The notes under the pieces are model-generated. The model was given only the letters and a program-made list of their open reading frames with translations. It searched no databases and was not told the DNA's origin. Source: Magnolia sinica (Eukaryota; Streptophyta; Magnoliopsida; Magnoliales; Magnoliaceae). Taken from it: DNA of 64,000 nucleotides. This document shows positions 11,257 through 23,800 of the stretch, piece by piece; the stretch's first letter is position 1; every line of letters begins with the position of its first letter. The stretch is taken from NCBI RefSeq assembly GCF_029962835.1, contig NC_080588.1, positions 16,014,001 to 16,078,000 of the forward strand, read 5' to 3'. The translations under genes and the position numbers were made by a program.

Positions 11257-13068
11257 CAGGTCTTTAAGACCTTATGATTAGATTAGGTGGAAAATAAACC
11301 TTATGGTGGGTCCCTGTGAATTACTTAAACAGTGAAAATTATTATCTCCACTGTTACTTGGGGTATGGTCCAAATGATCCTTCAATATGACTCTTTTTAT
11401 GTATGTATGAGGCCCATCTTAATGTATTTGTGGTCCGTCCGTTGAGGCCCACCTTGGTATATATATGAGGCCCATATGATTAGGGCCATCTTGATGTATT
11501 TATGGCCCATCCATTGAGGCCCACCTTGACATATATGAGGCCCATATGATGTATCTAAGGATCATGGGTTGAGGCCTAATGGGATGTACGCAAGTCCACT
11601 GCAATGTGTGATTCTACTATGGTTTATGTAATGATGTTTATGGCGGGCTATGCCTCGGGAGCAATGATGGTTTAACGCTTACATTGTAAAAATAATATTG
11701 GTTAATGTCTGCATTGTAACTCTCCCTAGTGCCCATTGATAGGCCCATACTGGTTGTGTGTAGGCCGTCTAGGCCCACCTTCGTTGTGAGGATAGTTCAT
11801 CACCGTATAACATGCTTAGTATAATCCCATGATTCATACCCATTCGCATCATATGTATGCTCGATATGAGGAGCGAATGATCATAAAATATGCCATTGGG
11901 CAAATTATTTATGGGACTCACTGATAGGAGTTACCCACATGAGCGTGTGGTATCCGCAGGATTGTTGCATGACTAGACAGTGTGATTCATGCATCTCACA
12001 TTTGTGTGTCATGATCATTGTACGCCCTAGTGACATCAGGGCCGTGGCTTCACAGGCACATTGTGGATGACCGTATCGGATACCGAAAATACTTGGTTCT
12101 AGCACTGTGGGCACTTAGGATGTCCTTGGGTGAAAGTCCAAGAACCTTTTTGATACCAGGAGATGCTCTAATGTCTAGACCGAGTGGATACATGAGCACA
12201 AGAGTGTCGAATACCAGTAAGCCGCATCTCCCACTGTGTGGTGGTCGGTTGGAAGGGGGTGTGGCCTTATCCGCCAGAGTGAGGGGGTTGTAAGCTAGGC
12301 TGAGTTTGATTAGCTCGCAAATGAGTCCGCTATCGACGAGTCGGGTAGGTATTAGCAGACTAATAGTTAGGCGGATAGTGTGGTCTATTCCAGTTACTGG
12401 GCTGTGCAACTAGGGAAGTGGCAATCAGTGTGAAGTGTATTAGACCCCGATGATATCCCGGAGAGGAACAGTACTGATATATGTACTTAATGAGGACTGG
12501 TATGCTTGTATTGCATCTCGCATATAACATTTGGGTACGTAAGCCTCGCATTGCATGGCCTTGGTATGGCCAATAGCATTCATGCCTTGCATCGCATAGC
12601 CTTGGTACGACTGATAGTATTCATGGACTTACCAGCAACTTTCTGCATTACTCTGATACTGCATACTAGGCACTTGCCTTGTACACATTCTTATACCACC
12701 CTCTAAGCTTTTGTAAGTTTATGCACAATTGTTGCATGCAGGTGTTGTTGGATCGCAGCAGCGTTGAGGCAGGAGTGTGTATCAGATTATTTTGAAGCTT
12801 TTTAATCACCTTGTATTTTCCTTTCTGCATTGTATTTAAAGTTTTTGATATAGTGAATATGTGATGATGTTGTTTTATGACTTGGTTATGCTTGTGGTTA
12901 TGCTTCATTACAATTTTTTTTTACTGAAAATTCTCCTTGTAGAATCCTAGGATCGGAATCTGGCATGTGAATGCCGGGAGCTGAGAATGGGGCACTATGG
13001 AGGCTATTGGCGCCGGATTCGGCGATTAAAAATTTTGTGAACCCGTTTTCTGAGTTTGGGGCGTGACA

Positions 13069-14540
13069 CCCGAACAACCTAAAAAGTATAGAAATCTAAA
13101 TTGAGCAAGTATGTAAGGCCCTCAACATGTTGCAGAAATAATCAATGTATCCAGAACCGGGCAGACTAAAATCCTGGCCAATGATCCGGACTCTCTAGAA
13201 ACCTTGGCCTCACAACTTTTTGATAAAATGATCTCCGGCTAGCCCGAGAAACTCCAAAAGTTCAAGTAGGACATGCTAAAAGGATCCTTGATAGTTTTCG
13301 AAAACGTTTAATGAGTTTGATGGACTGATCCCGAGCACGGGTGGCTAAACATTCAATGAATAGTTAAACAATTCAGGACATCAAATACCCCTTGTACATG
13401 CAAAGAATGCACAAAAAAAGGCAAAATGAACCCCCGACTCATGGCAAGTCGACAGTCCACATGCCCCCCCAACCATTCCATATAAGTATTATATAAGCCA
13501 AATCATTGATGAGTGGTGGAAATGTCACCGTTGGCCATCCATGACCCAATAGTTGAGGTCTATAAATTCGCGTAAAAGTTATCATTCGAGGTTGTGGCTG
13601 GATGAGTAGAAGTCAAGGGAGGGAAGTCATATCGTCGGAAGAAGCTCACAATATGAGGTTTCAGAGTGCCCTAAGAATTTCCAATACATTGAGGTGCTTC
13701 CCCACTCTAAGAGCCCATTAAAGGAAGAAACACCCAAAGTCAAGACTATGGTTGGAACGGGGTATCTGACCATTCCTTTTGCACAAAATAACGTGATCTA
13801 TCATTTTCTTTCTCACATCTCAATCAAGATCAAATCATATTTCACTCCACACATTCTCACTATATTTGTTATATCGGCTTTTATTAAATATCACTTTGCA
13901 TCTCCTTTTTTATTTCATTTACCACCCAAAATTCTAAATTCTTTGAAGTAGGATAAAGATTACATCTCATTTCATTTATTGCACTTTTCTATACTGCCTA
14001 TCCAGAGTCATTCGACTCCATGAAGTAGGGCTAAGAACATTTTATTTTCACCTGCCTGTCCCCTTGTGGGTTACGTGATGCATAACTAGTTGAATGCTAA
14101 AATTCTGCTAAATCCCCCTAAAATTCCTAAAATCTTGTAGAGTAGAGATTGATTGTTGTGCGGGGAGAAGATGGTGCCCAACTCCTTCCTCTTCTGTCAC
14201 GAGACCCGTACTCAAAATCAATATTCTTAAATTAACTGCAAGAGTCACTTGAATTGGGGAATCTTATGATTCCTTAAGCCTTAAGCGATTCTACGATTTT
14301 TAGTGATTCTACTATTTTTAGCCGATAGTAGATTATAAGCTTTATTTGACTAGTGGCAGCTCCGAATATCAATTACATCTTTTATGACTTATTTCCATGC
14401 CCCATCTGTGCAATGTAACCAAACATAGAAAAAAAAGTTATTGGAAGAACGCACACCCGCACCACATCATTCACAATTTGTAAAGATTAAAGAAGTTTTT
14501 CTTTTTTTTTAAGTGATTTTATTTTCTCTTCCATTGATGC
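13069..14540. other. Unassigned repeat DNA, unit A
   Basis: No domain-bearing reading frame. The open frame at 13694-13951 has a counterpart in unit B that is disrupted by an AT expansion, so it is unlikely to be a gene. Sequence near 14200-14400 resembles the stretch near 24640-24780 (a carbon copy of an LTR-like terminal sequence) but I cannot place it in a family. Confidence 0.4.
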
Positions 14541-14555
14541 ATGCACTTTTGTGAT

Positions 14556-15170
14556 GCACTCTACAAAAGGAACAATTCTATATTTTGTTTACTTAGATGA
14601 TCTAATCATCAAGGGAAATATTCAAGAAAAGGCAAAAAAGTTGTAAACTTGTTTATTAAAGATTTGAGATAAAGGATTTATGAGACCTTTTATACTTCTT
14701 AGGTATTAAAGTGATAAGAAATAAAAGCAATTTTTTTATTCTTTAGAAATTCAGTTTAAACTTGCTTGTAAACTTTGGTTTCGTAGTTTCAAAACTAATA
14801 GTAACTCTATTTGAATTTAATCACAAGCTAACGAAGGATTAAGGAGAGTTACTCACAAATGTATTTGCTTGTTGAGAGATGATTGGTAGACTTACATACA
14901 CTACCACTACTTGCCCATATTTAACATATCTAGTTAGGGTCATTATTTAGTTTGTGTAGGAGTCAAGGAAACAATATATTCATGCACTAGGTGTATCTTC
15001 AAATATGTCAAGGCGACGATCAACAAAGTCTCTGTTTGGAAAGCATGTCATGAGGAAATAAGAAGCAATTCACTGTCGCATTCTCAGATATTGAATATTG
15101 CGTTGTGATGCTAGCTACATGTAAGTGTGTGGTTGACACAACTATTAAGAGACTTTGGAGAATATCAAAC
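14556..15170 (+). pseudogene. Ty1/copia reverse transcriptase-RNase H remnant, unit A
   Basis: Translated in pieces, the stretch reads FVYLDDLIIKGN, which carries the copia RT catalytic YxDD-type motif. It is followed by a KDL-LLYFLGIKV block, an EMIGRLTY block, and an RNase H tail reading LATCKCVVDTTIKRL. The order is that of the Ty1/copia pol C-terminus. Frames change repeatedly and many stops occur, so it is inactive. No LTRs could be linked to it. The unit B copy (31521-32135) carries the same lesions, so the decay predates the duplication. Confidence 0.75.
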
Positions 15171-15226
15171 AACCACTTGATCTAAAATCTTAAGCCATTA
15201 AAGGATGGTGTATCAATATATATCAA

Positions 15227-15510
15227 GGGACTTTTAATACTCCAACACTCCCCCTACATGCGGAGTGGCGCTCTGCACGGGAACATATCGGGCAAAGGTG
15301 GAGGGACACTCACAACTCACACCCAGTGGAGGGATACTCACAACTCATATCATAAATGGTCTCTTAAGGGGGACTTTTAATACTCTAACACTCCCCCTAC
15401 ATGCGGGGTGGAGCTCCGCACGAGAACATATCAGGTAAAGGTGGAGGGACACTCACAACTCACACCCAGTGGAGGGATACTCACAACTCATATCATAAAC
15501 GATCTCCTAT
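15227..15510 (+). repeat. 143-bp tandem duplication, unit A
   Basis: A block starting GGGACTTTTAATACTC at 15227 is repeated from about 15370 with a few substitutions. Each copy contains CACTCCCCCTACATGCGG and two CACTCACAACTCA-like words. A third partial start follows at about 15640. The same duplication is present in unit B at 32192-32475, so it predates the segmental duplication. Confidence 0.85.
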
Positions 15511-16138
15511 GGGGAGAATATGTTCTAGTGGTATATTTGCTACTTTCGGGATTCAAATACTTAAGCTTTCACTCTAATACCATGTCAAACAACTACTTGC
15601 TATAAAATTAGCTTGAGCCATTAGAGGATGGAGTATCAATGTATAATAAGGGACTTTTAATACTCTAATAAAGAGGAAGTCAATAATCATATTTCAACTA
15701 CGAGTGATAGCGTTAGCTCGATCATGCTGACATTAAATCTGATGTTTCATACATACATGATACACATGGAAGTCCATTACCACTTTATTCATGAGAAGAT
15801 CATGAGAAATGATTTCAAGTTGATGCACGTATCTATTAGGACCAAGTGATGTATACTTTCATCAAAACATTAAGCACAACTGACTTTGATTTCTTCCACA
15901 AAAGTTTGTGAATGATAGACACAAGTAGGACTTGGACAATGAGGAGAGTTATGAAAATCATTACCAAGTCCTGATTTAATTAGGTTGTTTAGCTATTAAG
16001 CAAGCTTTGATTGAGTCAAATACAGAAAGACATTAGTTATGAAATTTCTTCACTAGAATTGTGGTGTTAATAGAATTAGAAAATCTCTTCTTTTATATAA
16101 AGGCTAACTAGTACTTACACAACATGTATGGAAGAGAT
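15511..16138. other. Unassigned sequence, unit A
   Basis: No recognisable gene or element. A partial repeat of the 15167-15240 sequence occurs at 15585-15660, bracketing the 143-bp duplication. Confidence 0.4.
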
Positions 16139-17103
16139 TAGGGGTGGGCATCAAGCCAAGTCAAGTCAAGGTGGGCCATGCTCGACTCGGCTTATCCATG
16201 ATGTACTCGAGTTCGAGCTCGGCCTCGAGCTCAACATTGAAGCTTGGCTTGTTTGCCAAAGCTGTCGAGTAGAGTTCGAGTCAAGCTAGTGGTTCGAGTC
16301 GAGTTGAGTTTACCTTGAGTCGAGCTCGAGCTTGTTGGGTGAGAGGGTAATAGATTCTGTTCTTGATTCTCCTCCATTAATTCAGAAGAGAAGCTAAATA
16401 AATAATAATAATTTAAAGATGCATTTTACATGACGCTCCACCAAGCGAAATTCATTTTTGGTTTGGCCCAGCAATCGAAACAAGGTGTAGTCTATCTTTT
16501 AGCAGTCCAAAAAATCTATCTGTGTGGGCCCTATGATAGAAGAACCATGGGCCAAAAGCATCCTCAATTGTATGTTCTGAATTACCCATCATCAAGGCCA
16601 TACTTTCCAATGGATAGGATTTTGAACAGACCTGGGACCACAAAAAAGTGGGACCCACCTGTATTGTTGCTGCTCAGACAAAAGCGCAGTTTCCATTACC
16701 TTGCAGATGATTTGAGGACTTATAGCTCACAACATATTTAGGAAGGATATTTCTATTCATGTGAATGCTTCATACAATATACCATTTTCGATTCAAGAGA
16801 TCATCAACACTAACATCAAACCCTTCGCTGTTGGGGTGAAAGCATAGAGATCTCACTTCAACTTTCTCCGCATTCCCCACAACTTTAATATATTTATTAA
16901 TCGAGCCGAGTCGAGCTTGAGTCAAGTTCGATTCAAGTTGAGTTGTAATGCCCCCTGGTCAAACTCGGGTCGAACTCATGAACTCGAGCTTCAAATAGTT
17001 AGCTTGACTCGGCCCAAATCGGCCATTCAAGACAAGTCAATCCGAGCTGACTCGAGCGGAGTCGGGCAAGTTTGTTGAGCTAGCTTGACTTGTGAACAGC
17101 CCT
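16139..17103. mobile_element. hAT-like non-autonomous element, unit A
   Basis: Left end TAGGGGTGGGCATC and right end GAACAGCCCT form short imperfect inverted termini of the CAGGGCTG type seen in hAT-like MITEs. Flanks are GGAAGAGAT (16130-16138) and GGAAGATAT (17104-17112), eight of nine bases, fitting an 8-bp hAT target duplication. Both ends carry many TCGAG/GAGTC words in opposite orientation (16160-16340 and 16900-17090) that could pair. The centre (about 16345-16895) is unrelated and carries no transposase. Confidence 0.65.
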
Positions 17104-17112
17104 GGAAGATAT

Positions 17113-20106
17113 CTATCTCTCTCAATTTTCTCTCTTACTTTTTAAATAAAGCAACTTATGGTTTAGTCCTTCTCTCTTTTTCTTTTCTATGCTATTTTCT
17201 TTTGCCTTTTTAGAATTTTACAAGATTGTACCTCATTAATATGATATTTGCATCTTGGTATCTTTTTAAATTAAATTTTCATTAAGCTACCTTGTTAATA
17301 AATTTATTGTCAAACTCGTTCCTTTCTTTAACTTTCTATCACTTTCGGTAGTTTAAACTATGATGTTTTCCTAAAATAACAAAAATGCCCACCAATTAAT
17401 AACATTCCTGAAGAAGAACTAAATAAATACCTAGATGTAAATTTTATTAACGAGTAATTATTATAAAAATATATATATTTAAATTGGAAAAGAGTTCTCT
17501 GAACGCCCATTGAATGGAGTAGGGATGTGACTACGGGTGTCTTTGCGGGACGCGGATTGCCTGTACCACGCCACAAGAATTTCCTCTGGTAAGAAACTGT
17601 GTGGGGTCCGCAGGGATGCTCGTCACGAATCTACTCCGTCCATCAGTTTTGAAAGACCAGAGTAGGATATCAGCATAAAAATAACGCAGATCCAAAACTA
17701 ATGTGGGCTACACCACATGAAACAGAGGGAACGCAATTATCCACCATTGAAACCTACCAAGAGCCGAACATGATGTTCATAGGCTATCCAAACTTTCAGA
17801 TAAACTGTCGGCACAAATATATGTGGCCTTTCAAAGTTTCCAATGATGGGCGTTCAATCCATGCTGTTCTGTCTGGTGTGGCCCACATTAATTTTGGATC
17901 TGCATGATTTTTATAATTTTGTCCTAACGTTGTCTTAAAAAACTGATGAATGTAGTGGATTTATTAGGGGAATCTCTGTTGGCTCCACAAAACTTCCTAA
18001 GGCCCACCGTAAGCATGTATATCCATGCCGTCCATCTGTAATGTTGGCTCCGTTTAGGGCAAGAAACCAAAAATTAAGCTGATCCAAATCTCATCTGGAC
18101 CACACCATAGGAAACGGGGCGGATTGAAAGCGTACCATGATGTATGTGTTTAATATACCCAATGAGCCCCAAAATAAAATTAATAAAAATAAAAATCTCA
18201 GGTGGACCACACCTCACAAAACAATGGTGATGAATGCCTACTGTTAAAAGCTTCTTGTGGAGCCCACAAAAGTTTTGGATCAAGTTGATGTTTATTTTTA
18301 CATTCAGACTTGGATCAAGTTGATGTTTATTTTTACATTCTTCTGATTCTAACTTAATCAACGGGTTGGATGGAAAACAAATATTATGGGCCTTGGGAAG
18401 TTTTTGTTGTGTTTTTTTAAAATAAAAATAAATTTCAAAAATAAAAGTTATTTTTAAAAAGTAAATAAATATATTAATTATTTAAACTTTCCATAAATAA
18501 TGTGTATAGCCAGTTACGCGGCGTGGGTTGTAGGGCTGCATGGGCGGTTTATTAGGTGCACTTAGCACTTTGCACGTGCGCATCGTCGCAAGGAGCAAAA
18601 AGACCCTTAGTCTTTTTGGCACACGGTTCAAACTTTTTGGGCCATAGTACAACTGGAATTGAATTAGGGTTTACCCTGATGATTTATTACTTTTGTTGAT
18701 TGAGAGTAATTATGACATGATTGTATATGTGGCACTTATACCACGTGTCGCTTATGTGGATACAGTTTTTACTGTTGGATAATTATTTCTATCTAAATAG
18801 GTACAGAAATAACGGCCATAGGACAAAGAGTCATGTCCTTTCATGAAGGGATATTGTTTGCTGTGAATAGGTATAGATTTCTTGAAGAGACACATTAACA
18901 TCGCTTCAGAAAGAAATTCATAACCTTTCAATTGATATAAATCTTGGATACTATAATCCAGAAGTGAATACTCTTAATTCTTAAGATTATATCATCTTCT
19001 ATGCAATTACCCTTGATCTAACTTCTTGCTAAGTTTTTTCTGAACGTTTTAAAGGCATATTGGTGTCAAAACTAGAGATCTGTTCAACACTTAAATGTGT
19101 AAATTTTCGTGTTCAAATTTAGATTGAGAGTTCATTATATCCTGAAGACAATTTGCAGATTTCCTTCATTTCCACTTGCTAGAACTTCCAAAAAATGGCT
19201 ACGAATTTGTCTTGAGAAATTGACTAGCTATTCAAGTCGAGCCTTGAACTCGATAGATCTAATCGTCTCGTTATCTTTTTTTTTTTATCCTCCATTGTGT
19301 ACAAGAAACACTTACTTTGCTAACAGTTTTTAATGGGTTCGCGTTCAATCACCATTATTTTGGATCCTTATTAAGGAATATAAATGATACTTGTTCTAAT
19401 TATCAGACTAAAGAGTCCCATATTGTTATTTATTATCACCATCTCCCTATGTCAAGATTGGATAATTTATGCACTTACTACCTTCCTAAAATGTGGTAGT
19501 CATTTCTCAAGCCCCTTCTCAGGAAGTGAACCCTATTTTCTATAGTGTGGTCCGCTTGAGACTTAAATTTGCGTCATTTTTAGGCTCATGCTCTAAAATG
19601 ATCCAAAAGCCCAAAAACAACCTGGAAAATGGATGGATGACATGGATAAAACACATACATCATGGTGGGTCCCATAGAGCACCAACCAGTAGCCACTTCT
19701 CTACTCCCAGCAATCGGCATTCAGAAACTTTTTGGTGGCCATTTTCGTCATTTTTGGAAAAAATATATTTCAAAAACAACTAAAGTTAGAGTAACAAAAT
19801 ATACCCGTTTGAAAATAACTTGATTAATGTGGTATCTTAATTAAAACTTATTTTAAACGTATCAAAAGCCAAGTGGACTATTATGTGAAAATTGGGAAAA
19901 AAGGGTTATAATTTTTTCTCTACATAAATGTCTTCCCGTGTGATTTCCTTAGTAGCCTTAACATGACCTAGAAATCAAACGGGCTATGCATGTGAGGCTT
20001 AAGCCCAACCTACAGGTCAAGCTCATATTTCCAGGCCCATCCTAAAGTTGGGTTAGGTAGGTCACAAGGATAGTTGCCGACCTTACGCTTTTCTAAATTG
20101 AAGTCG
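17113..20106. other. Patchwork of fold-back fragments and unassigned sequence, unit A
   Basis: Around 17540-18360 and 19530-19720 the sequence consists of single arms of the same fold-back family as the intact elements at 20116-21640 (GGACGCGG start, then GATGTA..TCCA and CACACCA..GTGG stretches). From 18370 to 19500 I see no recognisable element. No gene is supported. At 18365-18470 the unit B copy has different sequence. Confidence 0.5.
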
Positions 20107-20115
20107 GTCCCACAG

Positions 20116-20643
20116 GAACGCGGATTACATCCTACCCCCGCCCGGATGGTAATCCGTCTAGGCAAGGCTCTATGGGGCCCAAAGTGATGTAAGTGTTTTA
20201 TCCACACCGTTAATCTTTTTTCTCATATCATTTTAAGGTATGATGCAAAATATTAGGGAGGTATAGGTCTTAAGTCGACCATAAAGTCGGGATTGAATGT
20301 CCACCATTAAAAAGTTCTTGGGAGCTGGAGAAGTTTCGAATCAAGCTTTATTTGTGTTTTCACTTCATCCACGTCTACATGACCTTATCAATAGGTTGGA
20401 TGGTAAAAAACCATCACTGTGGCCCTCATAAAGGTTTCAATGGTGGGTGTCATTACCACTACAGCTTCCTTTGGTGTGGTCTACTGGAGTCGTTGACCTA
20501 CCTTGTTCTTTTGGGTTATAACTTAAAATGGTCTAATAAAAGCAATTAATGGCGTGGATAAAATACTTACATCACTTTGGGCCCCACATAGCCCTGCCTG
20601 GACGGATTCCCATCTGGGTGGGAGTAGGACGCAATCCGCATCC
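20116..20643. mobile_element. MULE-like fold-back element 1, unit A
   Basis: The left arm (GAACGCGGATTACATCC, then CCTACCCC) and the reversed right arm (GGATGCGGATTGCGTCC) are inverted repeats that continue for about 170 bp. Flanks GTCCCACAG and ATCCCACGG agree in seven of nine bases with two transitions, fitting a 9-bp Mutator-like target duplication. There is no coding capacity; it is about 528 bp. Confidence 0.7.
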
Positions 20644-20664
20644 ATCCCACGGGCAATTTATTTA

Positions 20665-21037
20665 GGACGCGGATTGCGTCCTACCCCCACCACCCCTCTC
20701 TAGCCCCGAACAGGTAATTCTGTAGGCGGGCCTACCGTGATGTATCCGTTTATCCAAGCCGTCCAACCGTTTTCTAAATTATTTTAAGACATGAACACAA
20801 AAATGACGCAGATCCAATGCTCAAATGGACCACACAAAAGATGACTCTTGCATTTAATGCAACTGGCAAGATTATTATTTGATGTGGTCCACGTGAGTGT
20901 TGGATCTGCGTCGTTGTTGGGTTCATGCCTTAAATGATCCGAGAAAAGGGATGGACGGCTTGGATAGACAGATACATCACAGTGGCCCAGCCCGTTCGGG
21001 GCTAGAGAGGGGCGGGGGTAGGACGGAATCGGCCTCC
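20665..21037. mobile_element. MULE-like fold-back element 2, unit A
   Basis: It is bounded by identical 9-bp repeats ATTTATTTA (20656-20664 and 21038-21046). The left end GGACGCGGATTGCGTCC and the reversed right end GGAGGCCGATTCCGTCC start inverted arms of about 180 bp that meet near the middle. A 9-bp duplication with long terminal inverted repeats is the Mutator-like (MULE) signature. It is about 373 bp and non-coding. Confidence 0.82.
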
Positions 21038-21156
21038 ATTTATTTATGCGAAGTTATTTGATACTCTAGTGGACTATGACATTTGATAAGTAAGCATTCA
21101 AAAATTATACACGTGTCATACATGTGCTCAAATTAGAATGATTAAACCGACTGCAG

Positions 21157-21640
21157 GACGCGGATTTCTGCGAAATGTGCAAGGATGCTGGGTGGGGCCC
21201 ACCGCGATGTTGGTGAAATATCCACCCGTACATCCGTTTTGTGAGATCATTTTAGTACATGCATTAAAAAAGGATGTGGATCAAAAACTCAGCTGGGTCA
21301 CACCACAGGAAAAATTGGGGACAGAAATGCCTACCGTTGAAACCTTTTTGAGCTCCATCTTGATGTTTATATGTCATCCAAACCGTTCATAAGGTCATTA
21401 CCATTGGGATTAAGTGAAAACACAAAATATTTAGCCTAATACAAGACTTTTATGGCCATAAAAAAGTTTCAACGGCGCTCACTGAATCCCTGCGTTTTCC
21501 TCTCCTGGCCGACTTAGCTTTGAACACACCTCATTTTTTTGTGGCATGTGCTGAAATAAACTCTCAAGATGGATGGACGAGGTAGATTTGTCACAAACAG
21601 CTGGGTGAGCTATAGTTCTTTTGCATGAAATCCACGTTCC
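21157..21640. mobile_element. MULE-like fold-back element 3, unit A
   Basis: It starts GACGCGGATTTCTGC, and the reversed right end reads GGAACGTGGATTTCATGC. The flanks agree in only six of nine bases, so the ends are less certain. The unit B copy loses its right end at about 38600. Confidence 0.55.
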
Positions 21641-21692
21641 CCACTATAGTTCCAAAACTAAGTTGGTTGAGCAATCGTAACCTTGTTTGTTG

Positions 21693-21694
<2 letters not shown>

Positions 21695-21750
<56 letters not shown>
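21695..21750. repeat. (AT)n microsatellite, unit A
   Basis: 56 bp of AT repeat followed by a short (AC)n. The unit B position has a different, shorter AT tract (38694-38719) in non-matching flanks. Confidence 0.95.
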
Positions 21751-21759
<9 letters not shown>

Positions 21760-22118
21760 CACGCCCGCGGAAACGCTCACATGCGAACTGGTTCGTACGT
21801 ACTACATGCAAACTTTTTTGAAAACCCATCATATGTGATGTGGATCCAAAATCTGAACCGTTCATGTGAAGCAGCACCTCGTGAAACCCCTGAAACCAAG
21901 TTTTACTTTGATCTAAAACTTTGATGGGCCATGAAAAATGAAAACAGTTTCCTCTCTTGATTTGCATTTCTCTTTGCTATGGCACACCAGAATTTTAGAT
22001 CAGGGTGAAAATTTGTCACAGCATGTTTCATGGGATTCCGCATCACATGGACCGTTCAGATTAGACACCCATGACACGTGTGCAAAGGTGCGCACGTGCG
22101 TAGGTGCACAGGGGAGCA

Positions 22119-22121
<3 letters not shown>

Positions 22122-22194
<73 letters not shown>
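22122..22194. repeat. (CT)n(TA)n compound microsatellite
   Basis: About 58 bp of CT followed by 14 bp of TA. It is absent from unit B. Confidence 0.95.
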
Positions 22195-23800
22195 GATATA
22201 TGGTTTATATAGAATTAGCATTTATAATTTGGAAAGATGAAGGATTGAATAGAAAGGTTTACAGTATAAACTTTGCCTACAAATCGTTACCCGGGCCCAC
22301 CATGATGTTTTATTGACATCCATTCCGTTCATCATGTGCTTTTCCTTACCTAGGTTGAAATCTGGCTGATCCAGAACTCAGGTAGGCCACAACATGTAAA
22401 ATCGTGCCTAAAACCTATAAAATCACATTTTATGGCCCATCCGAGTTTTTAAATGGCCTGACTATTGGGCTGTTCATTCATCCTAGTCGAAAGCATCCTA
22501 TGAATGGGTAGATGGCATACACAAAACACAGTGGGCCCCAATACAGTCTGGAAAGTTTTTAACAAGGGGCATCCCCCTTCCCAACTTTTCCATACGGTGT
22601 GGCCCACCTCAATTTTGGATCAGCCAGAGATTTGGGCCTTAAGAAGAACTTATGGAGCCGTAAATGATGGACAGATTAGATGTGATGGAAACATCATAGT
22701 AGACCCCACACATTGATTTATATGTTAAGCTTATCCAATACACGGTTGTATTAGGTCCTGCCCCGTTATGAAATTTGACTTAAAACTTACACGCACGTAT
22801 GCAATTCTTAAGTAAATTCTAAGCGCCTGTATATTGTCCACCACACTCTTCCAGAGTATCAAAGTTTTCTCCAAATTTTTATATTACACCATTTAAAAAG
22901 GAAGGAAGACAGATGACACAAAATGACAAGCCCTGAGTTAGTGGCTACGACACGCCCTTAAATAAATAAATAAAGGAGATGTTGATAGATTTTGTCAACA
23001 GTGGTCCCAGATTCAATATTCTTCCTGGTTTTAAAAGACATCGAGGCCCTTATTTCATGGATACCTTTTTTTGCTGAGCCGATTCAATCTAGTCAGGCCT
23101 TAGGACTGAGTTTCCAAGTGACTCAGATTGAAATCCCACTGAGTTGAGTTGATTCGGTTGAGTCTTGAGTTGAGTTACAGAGTTTTATAACTATACATTA
23201 GGTGCGCTATGCTCTCAGCCCACTAGATCATCATTCAATAACATTTATGCACTTCCATTGTTGCATGTGTAACCGGACTGTAAATGTGACTCCGTGTAGC
23301 AATATGGTCTTGCTTGCCAATGTTTATTTTGAGCTGCCTATATGGGAGTGCAAGCTGCTGTCTGTTTAATGACCCACATTGTCGATCTTGTGGTTCCATG
23401 CTCCATTTTCCAGTAGACCGTTGATTTTGTGTGTGCGTGTGTTTTTTTTCCTCCTTATTTTAGGGTCCCTTACCCATAATCCCCATGCAATGTATAGATT
23501 CTACTCTCCGAAGACTTACATAGGACACATAATTCCACAATCCAAAACATTGATATGATGGAATTAGAGGTGCAACTCGGGCCCAACCCAATCTCAATAA
23601 GACCAAATTGGCAACTTGACCTAAATACTTGTGATTATTACCAACTGACCCAAAACTGCTCAATCCTAACACAAACTAGACTTGTAGACAAACTTGATGC
23701 CGAATACCGATAATGATGTGAAAATGTTGTAATTGGAGGGTAGTAATGCTGAGAAGCGCAAGTGTTGTTGATGTCTTAAATCTATAAACAACAGGATCGG

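Larger units (their letters stand above)
4760..13068 (-). mobile_element. ~4.2-kb LTR, minus strand, split by a nested LTR
   Basis: The minus-strand start at 13068 reads TGTCACGCCCCAAACTC, and the end at 4760 reads GGATACAGGCCTTACA, the same termini as the solo LTR at 58554-62618. Segments 4760-6694 and 10760-13068 align in reverse orientation with that copy. Together they total about 4.24 kb once the nested copy is removed. No internal region, primer-binding site or coding sequence is present, so this is a solo LTR. The flanks are CCCGG and CCCGA. TGTCACGCCCC starts are common in long-LTR Ty3 elements of the Tekay/Del group, but without internal sequence I cannot assign the family. Its right part (11251-13068) is repeated at 28153-29967. 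Confidence 0.85.

Noticed and set aside
13694..13951. Conserved small gene shared by both units
   Set aside because: Shared only because of the duplication; unit B is altered by an AT expansion and there is no domain or sign of coding constraint.
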